Assembly (NCBI RefSeq): GCF_964199755.1
Contig: NC_133897.1
Location: 71,728,661-71,792,660 of the forward strand
Length of the DNA: 64,000 nucleotides
Direction: 5' to 3'
Source of the DNA: Larus michahellis
Taxonomy: Eukaryota; Chordata; Aves; Charadriiformes; Laridae
Below, piece after piece: positions 28,501 through 42,776 of the stretch. Below the pieces are notes generated by a model. That model ran no database searches. It saw nothing but the letters and a program-made list of their open reading frames with translations, and had not been told where the DNA came from. Both the position numbers and the translations under genes were made by a program. How positions within the stretch are numbered: the first letter of the stretch is position 1; every line of letters starts with the position of its first letter.

Positions 28501-31500
28501 ATTTTAGGAAAGTGTTTTCGTAGCTGCTTGCTTCGTTTTGTGTAAGTTTGGTCCGTCCAGTTCTTATGAAAGACAAATGAAAAATTGATTATTATAGGTT
28601 GCAGTGAAGCTATGCACTTCTGGTAAATCCCTTTGAACTGTCGATTTTTTAACCTGATTGTGTTCAGAGTGTAACAGGTGCTACTTTTGGAACAAAAACG
28701 GAGTTTACCTTCTTGTCTATACAACTTGAAATGTTATCTAGGGTCACTGCAGCCACTCTATTCCTGAAAACATCTTTGGCGCCTTCAAATGTTCAGTGTA
28801 AACACAATATATCCTTTTTTTCTTCGCTACTTTGTCTGTTAATTACAAACTAGGCTTGTTTCCCACCACTACCCAAATGTATATATTCTTTATCTACTTT
28901 TACATGATGATCTGTGATAGGGCATTTGCTTTGGCTACACGAGTGGTTGTTGTTCCCCTTGCTCTGCTGCTTCATGGGTTTAGACAATGAGATGCGCTCT
29001 GAAATTATGTCCCTTTCTGTTTTCCAAGCAATTGAGACCAAGAGCGTATTTCAGAATTGCTTCAGATTTTGCAGTGCGGGGGGAGCACAAAATGGCTATT
29101 GTACTACTAAGCAACTTACTAAGCAGCTGAATTCCATGCCATTTTTTATTTGTTGTATTGTCCTTTGCTAGTTTTGTTCGTCTAAAATGCCTTACTAGGT
29201 GAAAGCTATGTTTACAGTTAGTGATGTAAGGGCTAACTAACCTGGTAATGAAGCATGCTAAGCTCATGATTACAGCAGTGGAACCTCTGGTTACGATTTC
29301 AGTTATGGATTGAAAGCAGATTTGTGCTTTGTATTGCAGAAGGAATTTTCTACCTGTTTGAACAGGTGGCTGACAAAATGAGAAATGATGGTATCTGTAT
29401 ATTAGGGACTTCTTACAGCCATAGTTTCTCAGTTACGAGTTGTTACATGAGGATAGAGCATCAGTGTAAAATGGGAGAAAAATTTTACTGATTGAACTTA
29501 GTAGCATTGTTTACTGAGCGCAGGGCTGTAAAGAGCACTTAAAGGTTCATCAATGCTAAAAAGAAAATTACCATCCTGAAAATGTGCTTTTGTGGTAAAA
29601 TACATTTTTGCATTAAAACCTTTTCTTTCTTAGAATGTCATAAATAATCATTGTCAAAACAATAATTGAAAATTGCTTTGTTTCTAGAGTTTTACCCAGA
29701 GCTTGAAAAGGAGGATATCCTTGAAAAATATATATTATGCCTGCGGAGTGACCTATGAAATAGTATCCAATATACCAAAGGTAAATTATCATAGCATTAT
29801 AGATTGGTTTGGGTTGGAAGGGACATTAAAGATCACCTAGTTCCAATCCACCTCCCACTAGACCAGGCTGCTCAAAGCCCCATCCAGCCTGGCCTTGAAC
29901 ACTTCCAGGGATGGGGCATCCACAGCTTCCCTGGGCAACCTGTTCCAGTGTCTCACTGCCCTCACAGTGAAGAATTTCTTCCTAATATCTAATCTAAATC
30001 GACCCTCTTTCAATTTAAAACCTTTACCCCTCGTCCCATTGCTACACTCTCTGATAAAGAGTCCCTCCCCGTCTTTCCTGTAGGCCCCCTTTAAGTACTG
30101 GAAGGCCGCTATAAGGTTTCCCCAGAGCCTTTTCTTCTCCAGGCTGAACAACCCCAACTCTCTCAGCCTGTCCTTATACGGGAGGTGCTCCAGCCCTTTG
30201 ATCATCTTTGTGGCCCTCCTCTGGACCCGCTCCAACAGGTGCATGTCCTTCTTGTGTTGGGGGCTCCAGAGCTGGATGCAATACTCCAGGTGGGGTCTCA
30301 GAGCAGAATAGAGGGGGAGAATCACCTCCCCTGCTGTGCTGGCCACGCTTCTTTTGATGCAGCCCAGGATGTGGTTGACTTTCTGGCCTGCAAGCGCACA
30401 TTGCTGGGTCATGTTGAGCTGCTCATCAGCCAACACCCCCAAGTCCTTCTCCTCAGGGCTGCTCTCCATTCTCCGTCCATTCTCCGCCCAGCCTGTATTT
30501 GTGCTTGCGATTGCCCTGACCCATGTGCAGGACCCTGCGCTTGGTCTTGTTGAACTTCATGAGGTTCCATATTGCTGTAGTAAATTCACTGAAAGGAATA
30601 GGATGACCAACTGCAGTGGGTGATACTGATTGGGAAGTAAATGTCCTGCTTTGCTAAGAGGAGGCAGCTTGCCAAAGTGAGTGTATATCCTGAAGTTCAG
30701 TGGTGAGATCATGTTTTTCTTCAAACAGCTGAAAACTAGGGATTTTATTTTCTCTTCTACTGTGTTTGACAGTTCTTGTAATAGAGCTATTTTTAAAAGC
30801 GTGTTAGTGTCTACAGAGAGAATATTGAGGGTATTCAAAGGGATGTTCAGGTCAGTGAAAGCAGGAATATAAATTGCTTTTTATAGAAAAAGCTTGTACA
30901 AATTGTAAATCTGCTATAAAATTTATCTTAAAGGTAAAAAAATCTGGACAAATGTGAATAGCCTTGTCACTGTGTAATTGTCACTTTTGTGTAGTAGTAC
31001 TTGAAATTTAAACTCTAGGGAAATCACACAGAGTATCTAAGATTTGGGAAGGAAGTTGCATTTACTTGCCTAGGAAGTTGTCATTAGTTAATCCTTAATG
31101 TATGTGATTTCAGGTTACATATGCATTTTTTCTAGAAGTACATTGACTACAGAAAATGTGCAAAACTTCTCCCAAGCACGACCTCTTCTTAGTTCAGCAT
31201 TATTTGCGTCTGTGTTGAAAAGTTCTGAATCATTGATTAGGATTAGGATTACTGACTGAATTGAGGATTATTGGTTCAAATTAATTCCTGGATTGAGATG
31301 GTCTACAGAAGTGAATTAATACATTAAAAGCAATAGGCTTTAATTCTTAAAAACTTCAATAGTGTAACTTGTCATTTAGGCTACAGAAGAAATTGAGGAT
31401 CGTGAGACCTTAGCACTGATGGCCGCAAGGAGTGAGAACGAGGGCACGTCAGATGGTGAAACGTACATTGAAAAATACACGCGTGGTGTGCTGCAAGTGG

Positions 31501-34500
31501 AGAACATTTTGAGCCTTGAACGACTGAGACAGGCAAGGAAAAGGCACTTCTTGCACCTTCTGAACTGGAATTCAAGTAGAGATGATTGAACTTTTAAAAA
31601 TATTAAGTGTTGGTTGTTTTTTATTTTGGGTTATTTTTAGAGAACATTGGATGGGTAAATGTAAGGCTGAGTTACATCTGTGAAATACAGAATTCCAATA
31701 GCAGTGGGTCTAGTAACTATAGCTGGCAAGGGTGTAGTATGCAGAACCCGAACAGGCAAAGGCCAAAGAATGTGTTTCAGAAACAAATTTTATTGGTTAT
31801 GTGTGCGAATTAAGATTTGTAAATGCAAGCCCTGCTTGAAAGAAGTGTCTGTCCTGCTTGATCATTTGTCCTGAGGAGACCATGGCATCGTTCTTACTGT
31901 GTTCTTTTTTTGCACAGGCAGTCACAGTCAAAGAGGCACTCTCCACCAAAGCGAGAAACATCCGCAGAAGCATCAGCACTCCGAATGTCCACAATGTAAG
32001 GACCCTTTATCCTCGGGTTACTTAATACTAATGGGGTGCTGTTTGTGTGCTGTTGTAATGCTTGCGCAATGTGATGCGCTAATGGTTATTCTGAGGTAGG
32101 ACTAACCAGTCGCTCAGAGCCGCTCCCCACCACTGTCCATCCTAAGAGATAACAAAGTTGACAGGGAAGTGGGAGGGTTGTTTGAAACTCTTCTCCCTTT
32201 ATAAGGATATTTGTTTTGGAAGAGGTTTAGGATGACAACTGCCCTGATCCAGATTACTTTTACTTTAAAGTCCCTTTATATTTTTTCATTGCGTAAGGGA
32301 TACTTTCCATTTTCTGTGCATTTTATGTGTTCTCCTGTCACCCACTCATACAGCACAAACATAGCTGTCCTTTTAACTAATAGCTGAAAAGGTAACAGAA
32401 AAGTTGCTAGTACTTAAATGATCACAGTAGTTCCTGAAGACGCATTTCAGAAACAAAAGGTAGGCATTTTGTCATTCTGCCTGTTGGTGTTCTGTAGGTG
32501 TCCTGTAGCCGACTAGATCTTTCTGCCTGTGATGAAGATGATAAGGTATGTAAATGTGACAACAAAAGGCACACGTTCTTCGATATTTTTTTTCTCCCTC
32601 TTTGAAGCAAGATGTATTTGAGAATAAAAAATAGGAAAACAGATTTTTTTAATGGTGTCTTTATATATTATATCTTCAAAATGCTGCACTAATTACATAT
32701 TTCTAATTAAACCTTCTTGTCCTTCTCTGCTCTTCATATTAGAATTGTGGAAACTGATATTTAAGAAGGGGGAAGTTACGGCAAAACTTAATATACTTCA
32801 CTGAAAAACTAATTAGCTTCTAAACAATCCATTTGTGTGAGATAGAAAATTGTCTTAAGTCAATAACTTGACATTCCTTGGTTTTTTGTTTTTATTAAAA
32901 AAACCCCTACCTTTGAGTTTACCTGTTAATTTTTCCATGTTTGCCTGTATCAGCATGCATATTTGTGTATTTTTGTTTCTTAGGGTTGGTCTGAAAGTCA
33001 CCTAGATATATCTGACTGTTCTTCCAGTTACCAAGATGTATCATGCTATGGTACTTTACCCAGGGAGTCACCTCGCAAAAGCAAAGATGGCAGTGGTGAG
33101 ACTTTAAAGTATATCCGTAATGACAGTGTTTGTGGGTTTTTAATTACTGCGTTGAACTAAAAATTAAATTCTCAGTGCCGCTCTTCTACTAAATGCATCA
33201 TCCAGCTTCTTGCTTTAGCAGCTAAACATAATCTGGAAGTAGGGGAGAAAGGGAGAAATTCACGAAGACATCCAGGAAAGGATGGGAAGTTGGGGTTGTC
33301 CAAAAAACTTAAGAGGAAGGCAGAAGAACAAGCTAAATGTGAATCAAAACAGTAGAAGGAAAGAAAAAAACAAACAAACAAAACCCAAAGCAAAAACCAA
33401 CCAACCAAACAAAAAGGAGCAGCTGTTATTTTATGAATTTGAAAATGAAAATGCTTTTGTTGAAGTGGGAAGGGTCCTTTTGCAGGTTCTTTACATGACA
33501 TGGATATTTGCTCTGCCATGTCGGTGCGTCACAGGTGCCTTATTTTCTTCAGGTCAAATTGTAACACACTCTTCTTGATCAGGCAATACAGGTAGAGCTA
33601 TGGCTGCAATAAAGTGGGGCTGAGAGTTTATTCATTGTTTCCTTGTCTATAATTTCCTTTTTTTTATCATCCTGGTGGTGCAGCATTCCTGGTTTGGTTC
33701 CAGGGCAGAGTTGCAGTGTTGCGGGCAGAGGTCAGGGGAGGCACAGGAAGCAGAAAGCTCTCAGTTCCAGTTTCAAGGACGCATCCCACTCTTTTTATGA
33801 CTGAGAAAAGGAGAAAATATTGGAGCCTCAGAATGGAGGGGGCAGATACTGCTATTCTCTGCTTTTCCTCTGTTTCCAGGCTTCTCTGAGGGGCGTAATC
33901 TCCCTTCACTGAGCTCTGCATTATCTCATGCTTGGCTGGTGGTTGGATACTAAAATATTGATGTTCTTCTGTAGTCAGCAACTTGCCAAATGCATGGCTT
34001 AACCTTCAGTTATTTTCAATTATGCTCTTGCATTCAAGATACGAAGCCCTGTAATACAGTGTTTTTCTTTTTCACCCAGGTGTTGTAGCAGAGAATTCCC
34101 ATGCTTTAATGGCCAGCCCTTTTAAAGCATTTTCTCCTCAGCCACCAAAGTTTTTCAAGCCCTTAATGCCAGTGAAAGAGGAACATAAAAGGAAGACCCC
34201 ACTTGAAAGCCGACCTCTGCTTAGTCAAGAGGTAATCTTTGAAAACCACCTGTTGTTTTTTTTTTAAAGGAGATTGAGTGATTTCGAGTACTTGCCAGAT
34301 CACTTGCAGCATGCATATGTTGCAATAGAATTTTCTAATTCTCTAGTAAAATTAATCAGGTTGTTCTTTGTGTGCGGTGGGGTTTTGGTGTTTGTTTTTT
34401 ACCTGAAACACTGGGGTTTTTTTTTCACTTCTTGGTAAGTATTCTCCTTTACAGGGTACTTCTGTTCTATTTTAAACTAACAGTAACCTGCGTATTTTTT

Positions 34501-37500
34501 TTTCTCCAGCAAGATGTTGGTGTGTTTTTTCATAGATAAAACATAATTCTGTGAAACAGTGATCTAGGGTGGTTTAAATCCTGACCTTTATTCCTCAACC
34601 TAAAACTCTACTGGGAGAAGCGCATGAGTTTCTCTACCTATTAACTTGAATTTTGAAGTATGTGTGGCCAGCATGGGCGTTTCGCTTTCATCCTGTCTTA
34701 ACGCCTTTCTAACTTGCACGTGTTTAGCGCTGTGGTCAGAGTTGTGGTTTGTGCGATGTGTTGTGTGTCTTAACCTTTGCAGAGCATGCCTTCATCTCAG
34801 GTGCATTGCGCTGGCGGCGTTGTGCCCTCGGGAAGCAATGCCAGCAGCATGCCCGTAGAAAGCAATAGCCTACCTAAGGAAAAGATTGTAAGTTTTGGAG
34901 CAGTTCCCGTTACGAGGCCTGGTGGTGGGCTTAGGGCCGTTGGTGGTGGGCTTAAGGCACTCACGCTACTGCAGCAGAAAAAAGGTGTAATGTGGAAATA
35001 ACCGCTTGTGATTAATGCTTATAATGAACAGTTGCCTTCCTGGCTTGCAAACGCTGTCATTGGAACTAACTCAATTGGGGTTTTGCATTTTGTTTTGTTT
35101 TGGGGTTTGTTTGTGGGGTTTTTTTAACGTTCATATGTGATTTGTCTTCTGGGGTGGGCGGGAGAGGGGAGGCTTCAGTTTTTACAGGGCACAAATGATC
35201 AGGTAAAGGGTGGTTTAGTGAACCGTGTTGTTGTCACTCTAATATACCTTGTATGTTACCCAGATTTTGTGACTATACCCCAGAGTAAATGGAATGATCC
35301 CCTTTGGTGTAAGTAACCGTGCATTTAGGTGTCGGTACACTATAAAAAGCTTCTCATTGCCTGATGTGGAAGTAATATGACTAAAATCAAATTGCCGCTC
35401 TTAATTAACCTGCAGCCTGTCTTCATCATAATTCAGGTGGTGAATTGAGGTGGAGGGCTTTCATTTTAATCTTCACCTGCCAAATCTTTTTCTCACTGCT
35501 GCTTCAACAAAAAGTGTATCCTCATTTCCGCTGTATGATGGATTCAGTTTTTGGGCTGTGGAACATGGCTGTAAATACTTGCTTTAATCAGAGCTTTAGA
35601 TTTAAAATTCAGAATCTTCAAACTGTTTCTTGTAATTATTATATTATAGACCTCTTTTACAACAAAGTGCTAGTGGTGGATTCTTCCTATTCAGCAGTTA
35701 TTTTCATTCCTACCATATAGCTAAGCTATTAAAAAGTCTGTTCTGGATTTCTAATGCTATTTTGTAGGTTGTTATACCAAAGTATCCTGAGTGTCCTGGT
35801 GTATGCATTTGAAGCTTGGCTGCTGGTTTTGGGTAGCAGCTGTTTTATTCTCAATCATGTTAGTTTTCCATAAGTTAGCTGACATGCTGACTCACACTGA
35901 GTCACTGATACAAATAGCTTGAAGTTGTTTGGAAGACAAAATCTTCTAGTGGGTTGAAAAACATCCCCTGGAAACTAAATTGTTACCAAATTTTCCATAG
36001 CAACTTTGTGGAAGTTTTAATCCCTTGAGTAAAAACAGGGTCCCACCCCATGCATGCCCTGAATTAACCCAGGCATTTGCCTGTGCTGCTTTCCAAAGAT
36101 AAACAGAAGCTTTCAGAGACGGAAAAGGGCAACATCCTGTACCAGGCTTTTCCAATTAGAATGGAACTAATTCACTGAACACTGTAAACCTGCTGTAGCC
36201 AACAGGGCCCTGGAAAGAGCTGCGCTTTCAGTTGTCAGCTGCTTGCTGCTGCCCTTGCATTGACTTCTCCTTTGCATCAACGTAGCTTTTTGTTCAATTG
36301 CACACAGTAAGTCAGATCAAGGGAACTGGTCTATCCAGCTGATAGCTATGCTACCACGGAGTTATATTTCGTTTGGATCTATTGCCCTGTCTGATCACCC
36401 TATAGACACTTGACGCTTGGGAGGCAGGCAAGAACTAGCAGCCACTGCTGGGGAGGAGGTTGAGACGGCTGCTTTGTGTAGCCCTGACAGCTTATGGCGC
36501 TGGGTTTATCAAATGGTGGCTTCTGGGAGTTTTTATCACTTTAGGAAGGAAGCCTCTGTAAGATGTAGGCTTCCCAGGCTACCCCTCGGTTTTTCCAAGC
36601 TGGAGCAAGTCTTATGTTTTAACTGGGCTGGAGTATGTATTTCACACATTTGGATCAATAGTGCTCTCAGAATGAGTTCAGGGGTTATACTGGGGCAGAG
36701 TCACGGGTTATGGCTCCATGTGAAACTTCAGCTGTCTGCTCCTCTGTATTTGATTCAAAGTAAAGTTTTCACATTATTAATCAATACTGTTAATGATCAC
36801 TTGAAGGTACAGAGCCTCATACTCCTAGTTAATCACTGGATGATTGGTGTCGCTTCAGGTGTGATGCTCACTTGCATCTTACAGCACGTATAAAATGCCA
36901 TAGAAGTAAAGTGACTAAACACACAGGAAGCTACTAATATTAACTAGATTAATGTTCTGCATCTAAGTAGGCCTAAGAATGATATTTGACCTCTTATGTT
37001 TCTCTGGGGTCTGTTCTTAACTTTTCTTGAATATTCAAAACACATCTGTCAAAGGAAGAAAAAAAACAACCAGCAGTTAGCAAAAGATATTTTTATTCAA
37101 TTGGCCTGAAATAGAGTATTCAACATAAAATTTCAGGCAGTATTTCCACATGCGTTTAATATTGTGACTGTTTCAAAACAGCATGACATAAGGGCATGTT
37201 CTATATAATAGGCAAGTACAGTGGAATATGTTAAGGTCAGGTGAAATGTTTTCATATTGAGTGTATTTGAATACTGCCCATAATTAACATGTCTAAGGGG
37301 GGTTTGGCTAAAAGCAAGTCCCCCTAGTGGGCGATGAAAATTGAAGCACCAGTGGGGCAACCACTAAATAAGTATTACTGATTTTTAAATTAGTAAAATA
37401 GGAACTAGCATCTTGAGAGGTATAATTTGGGGATTTGAAAACCTGAAAACTTGTATACTCTTAACTACACAGTATGTTTGTTACAAAGCAGGTTTAGGGA

Positions 37501-40500
37501 ATCTGCCCTTTAGGAAGGGCTACAAAGATGATTAGGGGAATGGGACATCTCTCCTATGAAGAAAGTCTGAGGGACTTTGGTCTTTTTAGTCTGGAAAAAA
37601 GGCAACTGAGGGGGGGATCTTATCAATGCTTATAAATCCTTAAAGGCTGGGTGCCAGGAGGATGGGGCCAGGCTCTTTTCAGTGGTGCCTAGTGACAGGA
37701 CAAGAGGTAACGGGCACAAATTTGAGCACAGGAAGTTCCATCTAAACATGAGGAGGAACTTCTTTACTTTGAGGGAGCACTGGAACAGGCTGCCCAGGGA
37801 CGTGGTGGAGTCTCGTCTCTGGAGACATTCAAAACCTGCCTGGACGCGTTCCTGTGCAACCTGCTCTAGGTGACCCTGCTCTGGCAGGGGGTTGGACTAG
37901 GTGATCTCCAGAGGTCCCTTCCCTGTTGTTCCGGGATTCTGTGCTCTGTGTTCTTGCTTTCTTTGCTTCTGTTATTGCAAAATCTTGATGTATAGTCTGT
38001 GTCCTTAGTTCTTGCTGGCACGTTCTTACTGTTATCAATTCTTAAATCTGTTTTTCATTATAGTCCTTCTGTTACTTCCCAGGGAAGTGGCTGCAGTTTC
38101 TTTACCAATTTTTCAAGGATTTTATCTTCATTTCTGCCAATAGCCTGAGCAGTACAAGGCAGCTTCCCTCTTTTTTTCCCCCCACATCTTACATCCACAG
38201 GAATTTGAAGAAGCCTGAAATTGCTTTGTTTCCATTGGGGAGCTCAAGAGGAGAGCTTTGAAAGGAAATGGTCTTTGTCCCCACAAGGGCACAAGGGGCA
38301 CCTTTTGTCTGTCACAAGGTGATGTCTCATCACCTGTTTGCAGCATTATTCACAACCCACATTCTAGTAGTAAGACTGCTTCTCTGTACCTTAGCTTTTG
38401 TATCTACAATGATAGATAACCCTGAAATGGCGCATGACTGACAATGCAGTTACTTGTTTGACTTTTCCTAATTGAGTCACCAGTGTCTGTGTGTCTGTAG
38501 AGCCATTTCTCAGTTACAGTGCCTGTTATCCAGCCCGATTCTGAACAGGGACCCTGTGTGTACTAAGATTACTTTTTTTTTTCAGTCAAATGAGGAATCT
38601 TGCAGGATTTGAAGGAGAAACAAAGAACTCTTATAAAAATGCCTTTTCCTTTCAAGTGGATGTTTAGCAAGTGTCGACTAGAAATACTTCCTTCATGAAA
38701 TGTTTATCGGTTTGGAGTTTGTGTAATATCTTAAACCCACTGTATTTGATAAACACTACAGTTTGTAATATTTTAAAAGCAACAAACTACAAGGTTCTGC
38801 ATAGAGCAAAACTTATTTTGGCATAAGTAATAAGGGTGAAAGGGAAGGAGTAAGAAGAATAATTGAGAAAAGGTCCCTCAGAGATGAGCAACAGGTACAC
38901 TCCAGTATGCAAAAAAGATGCTTTGCATAATGTTTTAGTTTGGAAGGCTTGGAATGGTATTCATAGTCTCAATAAAGTGGATGTGAATTTTGTCGTTTAC
39001 TTCTAAAGGGACTACCTGGAGATTTCAGATGTAAAGAACAAGATTTTTCAATAATATAAATAATTTTTAATAGTCTTATGTGACATTTCCTGGCACTGTC
39101 ACTCGTCTGCAGAGAAATAAATAATGGCAAAGTGAAGCCTTCATCCAAATTCTGTATGAGAAATAAGCTCTGAAGCAAACCTGTAAAAACTAGTAAGCAA
39201 AGGATGCCAAGCCTTTACTTGATCAAATATTAATAATCTGAAATCTGGTTGGATTTTTTAGATATACTTAGACAAGCAGAGGTATCTTCTTCAGATACTG
39301 ATTACTCTTCCAACAAAACTTTAATATTAATTGGAAATCTTAATTCAGCTGAAGAGGCCATTCTGCATGGGTAATATCACTGAATTATATCTGCGATGAG
39401 CTTGAACATGGTGGGAATGAAAATGAGACCTTGTTATAGATAAGGTCCATAGCAAGTAGCGATCACTTCAAAAAATGCAGGATAAAAGAAAAGTGAAGAA
39501 GTCATTTTGACCATCTTTACAGTTCTGTTTTTTTAAAAATCAAACAAACAAAAACTGGAAAAAAAACCCCACCTCCAGGTTAGGAGAAGGATCTTGTCAC
39601 ACAAGCATGTGCTTCCTAATATATACCTACAGAGATGTTTTAGTTAATTGCGCTGCTGATTGGGGCAGGGGAACGGGTCAGAAATGGCTTAGAGAAGGCC
39701 AGCATACTCAATGCCTTCTTTATGTCAGTCTTTATCTGTAAAACTAGCTTCAGGAACACAAGCCCCTGAGACCTATGTGAAAGCATGGAACAAAGAAGAC
39801 TTACCCTTGGTAGAGGACCACCAGGTTGGGGAGCACTTAAACAAACTGCGTGTTTGTTCAAGTAAACATACACATGAGTGCTGAGGGAGCTGGCTGATGT
39901 TATTGCAAGGCTACTCTCAATTATCTTTGAATATCATAGCAATTGGGAGAGAGGTACCTGAAGACTGGAAAAGAGCAAATATCACTCTTGTCTTCAAGAA
40001 GGACAAAAAAGAAAGATTCATCTAACTAGAGACTGTCAGCCTCACTTCTGTCTCTGTGAAGGTGATGGAGAAAATCCTCCTTGAAAGTATTTCCAAACCC
40101 ATGAAGGACAAGGAGGTGACTGGGAGTAGTCAGCATGGATTCACAAAGGGGAAATCATGCTTGACCAACCCCAGATGCCTTCTACAATAAGGTGACTAGC
40201 TTGGTGGATGAGGAGAGAGGAGAGGATGTTGTCTACCTTGACTTTAGTAAAGCCTTTGACACTGTCTCCTGTAACATTATTACAGATGGGCTGACAAAGT
40301 ACAGGTTAGATAGGTGGACAGTGAAGTGGATTCAAAACTGGTTGAACGACTGGGCCCAGAGGGTTGTGATCAGAGGTGCAAAGTCTTGTTGGAGGCCGGT
40401 AACAAGCGGTATACTCCAGGCCTCAGTACTGGGACCAGTACTGTTCAATGCCTTCATTAATGGCCTGGGTGATTGGACAGAGTGCACCCTCGGCAAGCTC

Positions 40501-42742
40501 GCAGATGATGCGAGACTGGGAGAAGCAGCTGATACTCCAGAGGGTTGTGCTACTATTCAGAGGGACCTCAACAAGTTGGAGAACAGGGCAGAGGGGAATC
40601 TCATGAAGTTCAACAAGGGGAAATGCAAAGTCTTGCATCTGGTGAGGAATAACACCAGGCACCAATATATTTTGGGGGCTGACTGTCTGGAGAGCAGCTT
40701 TGCCTAGAAGTACCTTGGGGTCCTTCTGGACAACGAGCTGGCCATGAGCCAGCAGCGCAACCTTGTGGCAGAGAAGACCAACAGTATACTGGACATTGCC
40801 AGCATGTTGAAGGAGGTGATACTTGCTCTTTACTCAGTGCTAGTGAGGCCATATCTGGAGTATTGTGTCTGGTTCTGGGCTCCCCAGCACAAGAAAGATA
40901 AGGAATTACTGAAGTGAGTCCAGTGCAGGGTTACAAAAGGTGATTAATGGCTTGAAGCGTCTGACGTCTGAGGAGAGGCTTGGAAAGCCAGGACTGCTCA
41001 GCCTGGAGGAGACCAGGCTCTGGGGCATCCTGACAAGGTGGACTTTTCATGTTGTGAGCTTTCCTTATGCCAAACTTTAATTGCTTTATATTTTCTGAAC
41101 TATACAGAATTTATCTTTATTTTCTAAAAATTAAGTAGCTCAGTGTAGCCAGGATACGTTCCCAGCAGGTCTTTTCAGAGGTGTCTTCCATTCTTCAATT
41201 AAACAATATTAAAGTTATATATTTCTCAATGTTCAGAAAGGAAAAAAAATCAAGGAAGATTAGTTTATTTTGAAAACTTTACTCTTGTAGGTTCCTAATC
41301 CCATGCAACCCTCTCTTCTTTTGCAGGACTCCGAGGAGGAAGACAGTGAGTTGGAGGCCATTAATAAGAAGCTGATAAGTCCACAAAGTTTTCAAAATTT
41401 CCGGCCTTACGTACCGGAGGAGTTTGCTGACTTCAGTGTTTACAATGCTAGCCTGGAGAACAGGGAATGGTTTTCTTCCAAATCAGACTTTATGAGTTCA
41501 CGTGTTCTTGAGAAAGAGGTATCCCGCAGCCCCACCACTAGCAGTATTACTAGTGGCTACTTCTCCCACAGTGCCTCTAACGCCACTCTGTCTGACATGC
41601 TTGTTCCCTGTAGTGATAGCACAGACCAGCTAGCCAGTCACACGAAGGAGCTGGACTCTAATGATCCCTCAGGGTCATCTCTTGCACATGATTTAAGATC
41701 TTCTTCGAACAAGGAGTGTCAAGAGTCAGAAAAGGAGTTAGCAAGAGAAAAGTTACCTGTGTTACCACTGAAAGAAAACAGTGCCTTAACGGAACAAGTA
41801 CCACTGTCCCTCGATGCCACTGACAGAGACTCTCAGCAGTTACCCGGAGCTGGATCACTTTCGGCTTTAAGTTCCTCGGATGGCAAAAATACCTGTCGTA
41901 CAATTGAATTTTCAGCGCGTGAAGCAACAGTTGAGCACACGACGGACATTCTGGAAGATCACTCCTTTACAGAGTTCATGGGCGTCGAAGACGGAAAGGA
42001 CTTTGACCATTCGACAGCTCTGCAGTCGTGTTCCCTCGTGTCCTCTAACGGAGTGAGCGCCTCGGAGTTACCCCGAGGTGCTGGCAAGGAGCAGAGCATG
42101 TGTGTGGGCCGGCTGAGCCCTGCAGCAGCAGCGGGCGACCGGCTTGCAGACGCCGTGGAAAGCCCTTTTTGTTCTGTACTGCTAAAAGAGACTGCAGACC
42201 GTGAGACTTACCCTGGTACTTCCATAGACGATTTTATTGGGAAGGACCACTTGGATGGTTCCGATTGTGAAGAAGGTGCTTCCGCAGATCAAGCCCACGT
42301 CTTGCCTAGCTGGGTGGCCGTGGGTGAACAAGTCTGTGTTGGAAGTAATAAGATGGGCACAGTGCGATACGTTGGAACGGTGGATTTTTCGGCTGGAATC
42401 TGGGTTGGAGTTGAACTAAATGTTCAGCTGGGTAAGGCTAAATCTGCTCTGGGTTATCGATGCAGCTAGCGTGATCTATTTTTAAAGTCGCACCACAATC
42501 ATATGCTGTTCAGTCCTGGGAAGTACCTCCAACTTCATGTAAGCTTGGTATCTGGTACACCCAGTTCCAGGCTTTCTGCTTATAGGGATGCTTTAATTAA
42601 TTTTTAACTGTCTTAAAGGCCTGTTCTTCTAGCTCTATGCAGAATAATGTTTTTGCATGTTGTGGTAGTTCCCGTTGGTACCCATCTATTTTTATAGGTC
42701 AGAAAAGCAAAGCCTGAAATTTGGCAGGTTTTGGTTTTTTGT

Positions 42743-42776
<34 letters not shown>

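Larger units (their letters stand above)
34888..41326 (+). other. KIF13A: KIF13A intron (6.4 kb) with two CR1 copies
   Basis: The longest intron in the window. It contains CR1 fragments at about 37516-37945 and 39645-41045. An open frame at 36417-36893 (158 codons) has no recognisable family and starts and stops without splice or promoter context, so I do not call it. Purine/A-rich runs occur around 39530-39575. Confidence 0.7.

Noticed and set aside
29858-30469. 203-codon minus-strand open frame as a possible gene
   Set aside because: It is the C-terminal end of the CR1 reverse-transcriptase ORF, annotated as part of the mobile element.
31533-31577. Alternative GT donor at 31576 for the exon starting 31380
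   Set aside because: It would add 43 nt and break the frame into the next exon; the GC donor gives the conserved junction.
36417-36893. 158-codon open frame in the longest KIF13A intron
   Set aside because: No recognisable domain, no splice or promoter context, no clear codon bias. Kept only as a note in case RNA data support an alternative exon.
40192-40707. 171-codon + strand open frame as a possible gene
   Set aside because: CR1 reverse-transcriptase fragment flanked by stops and frameshifts.
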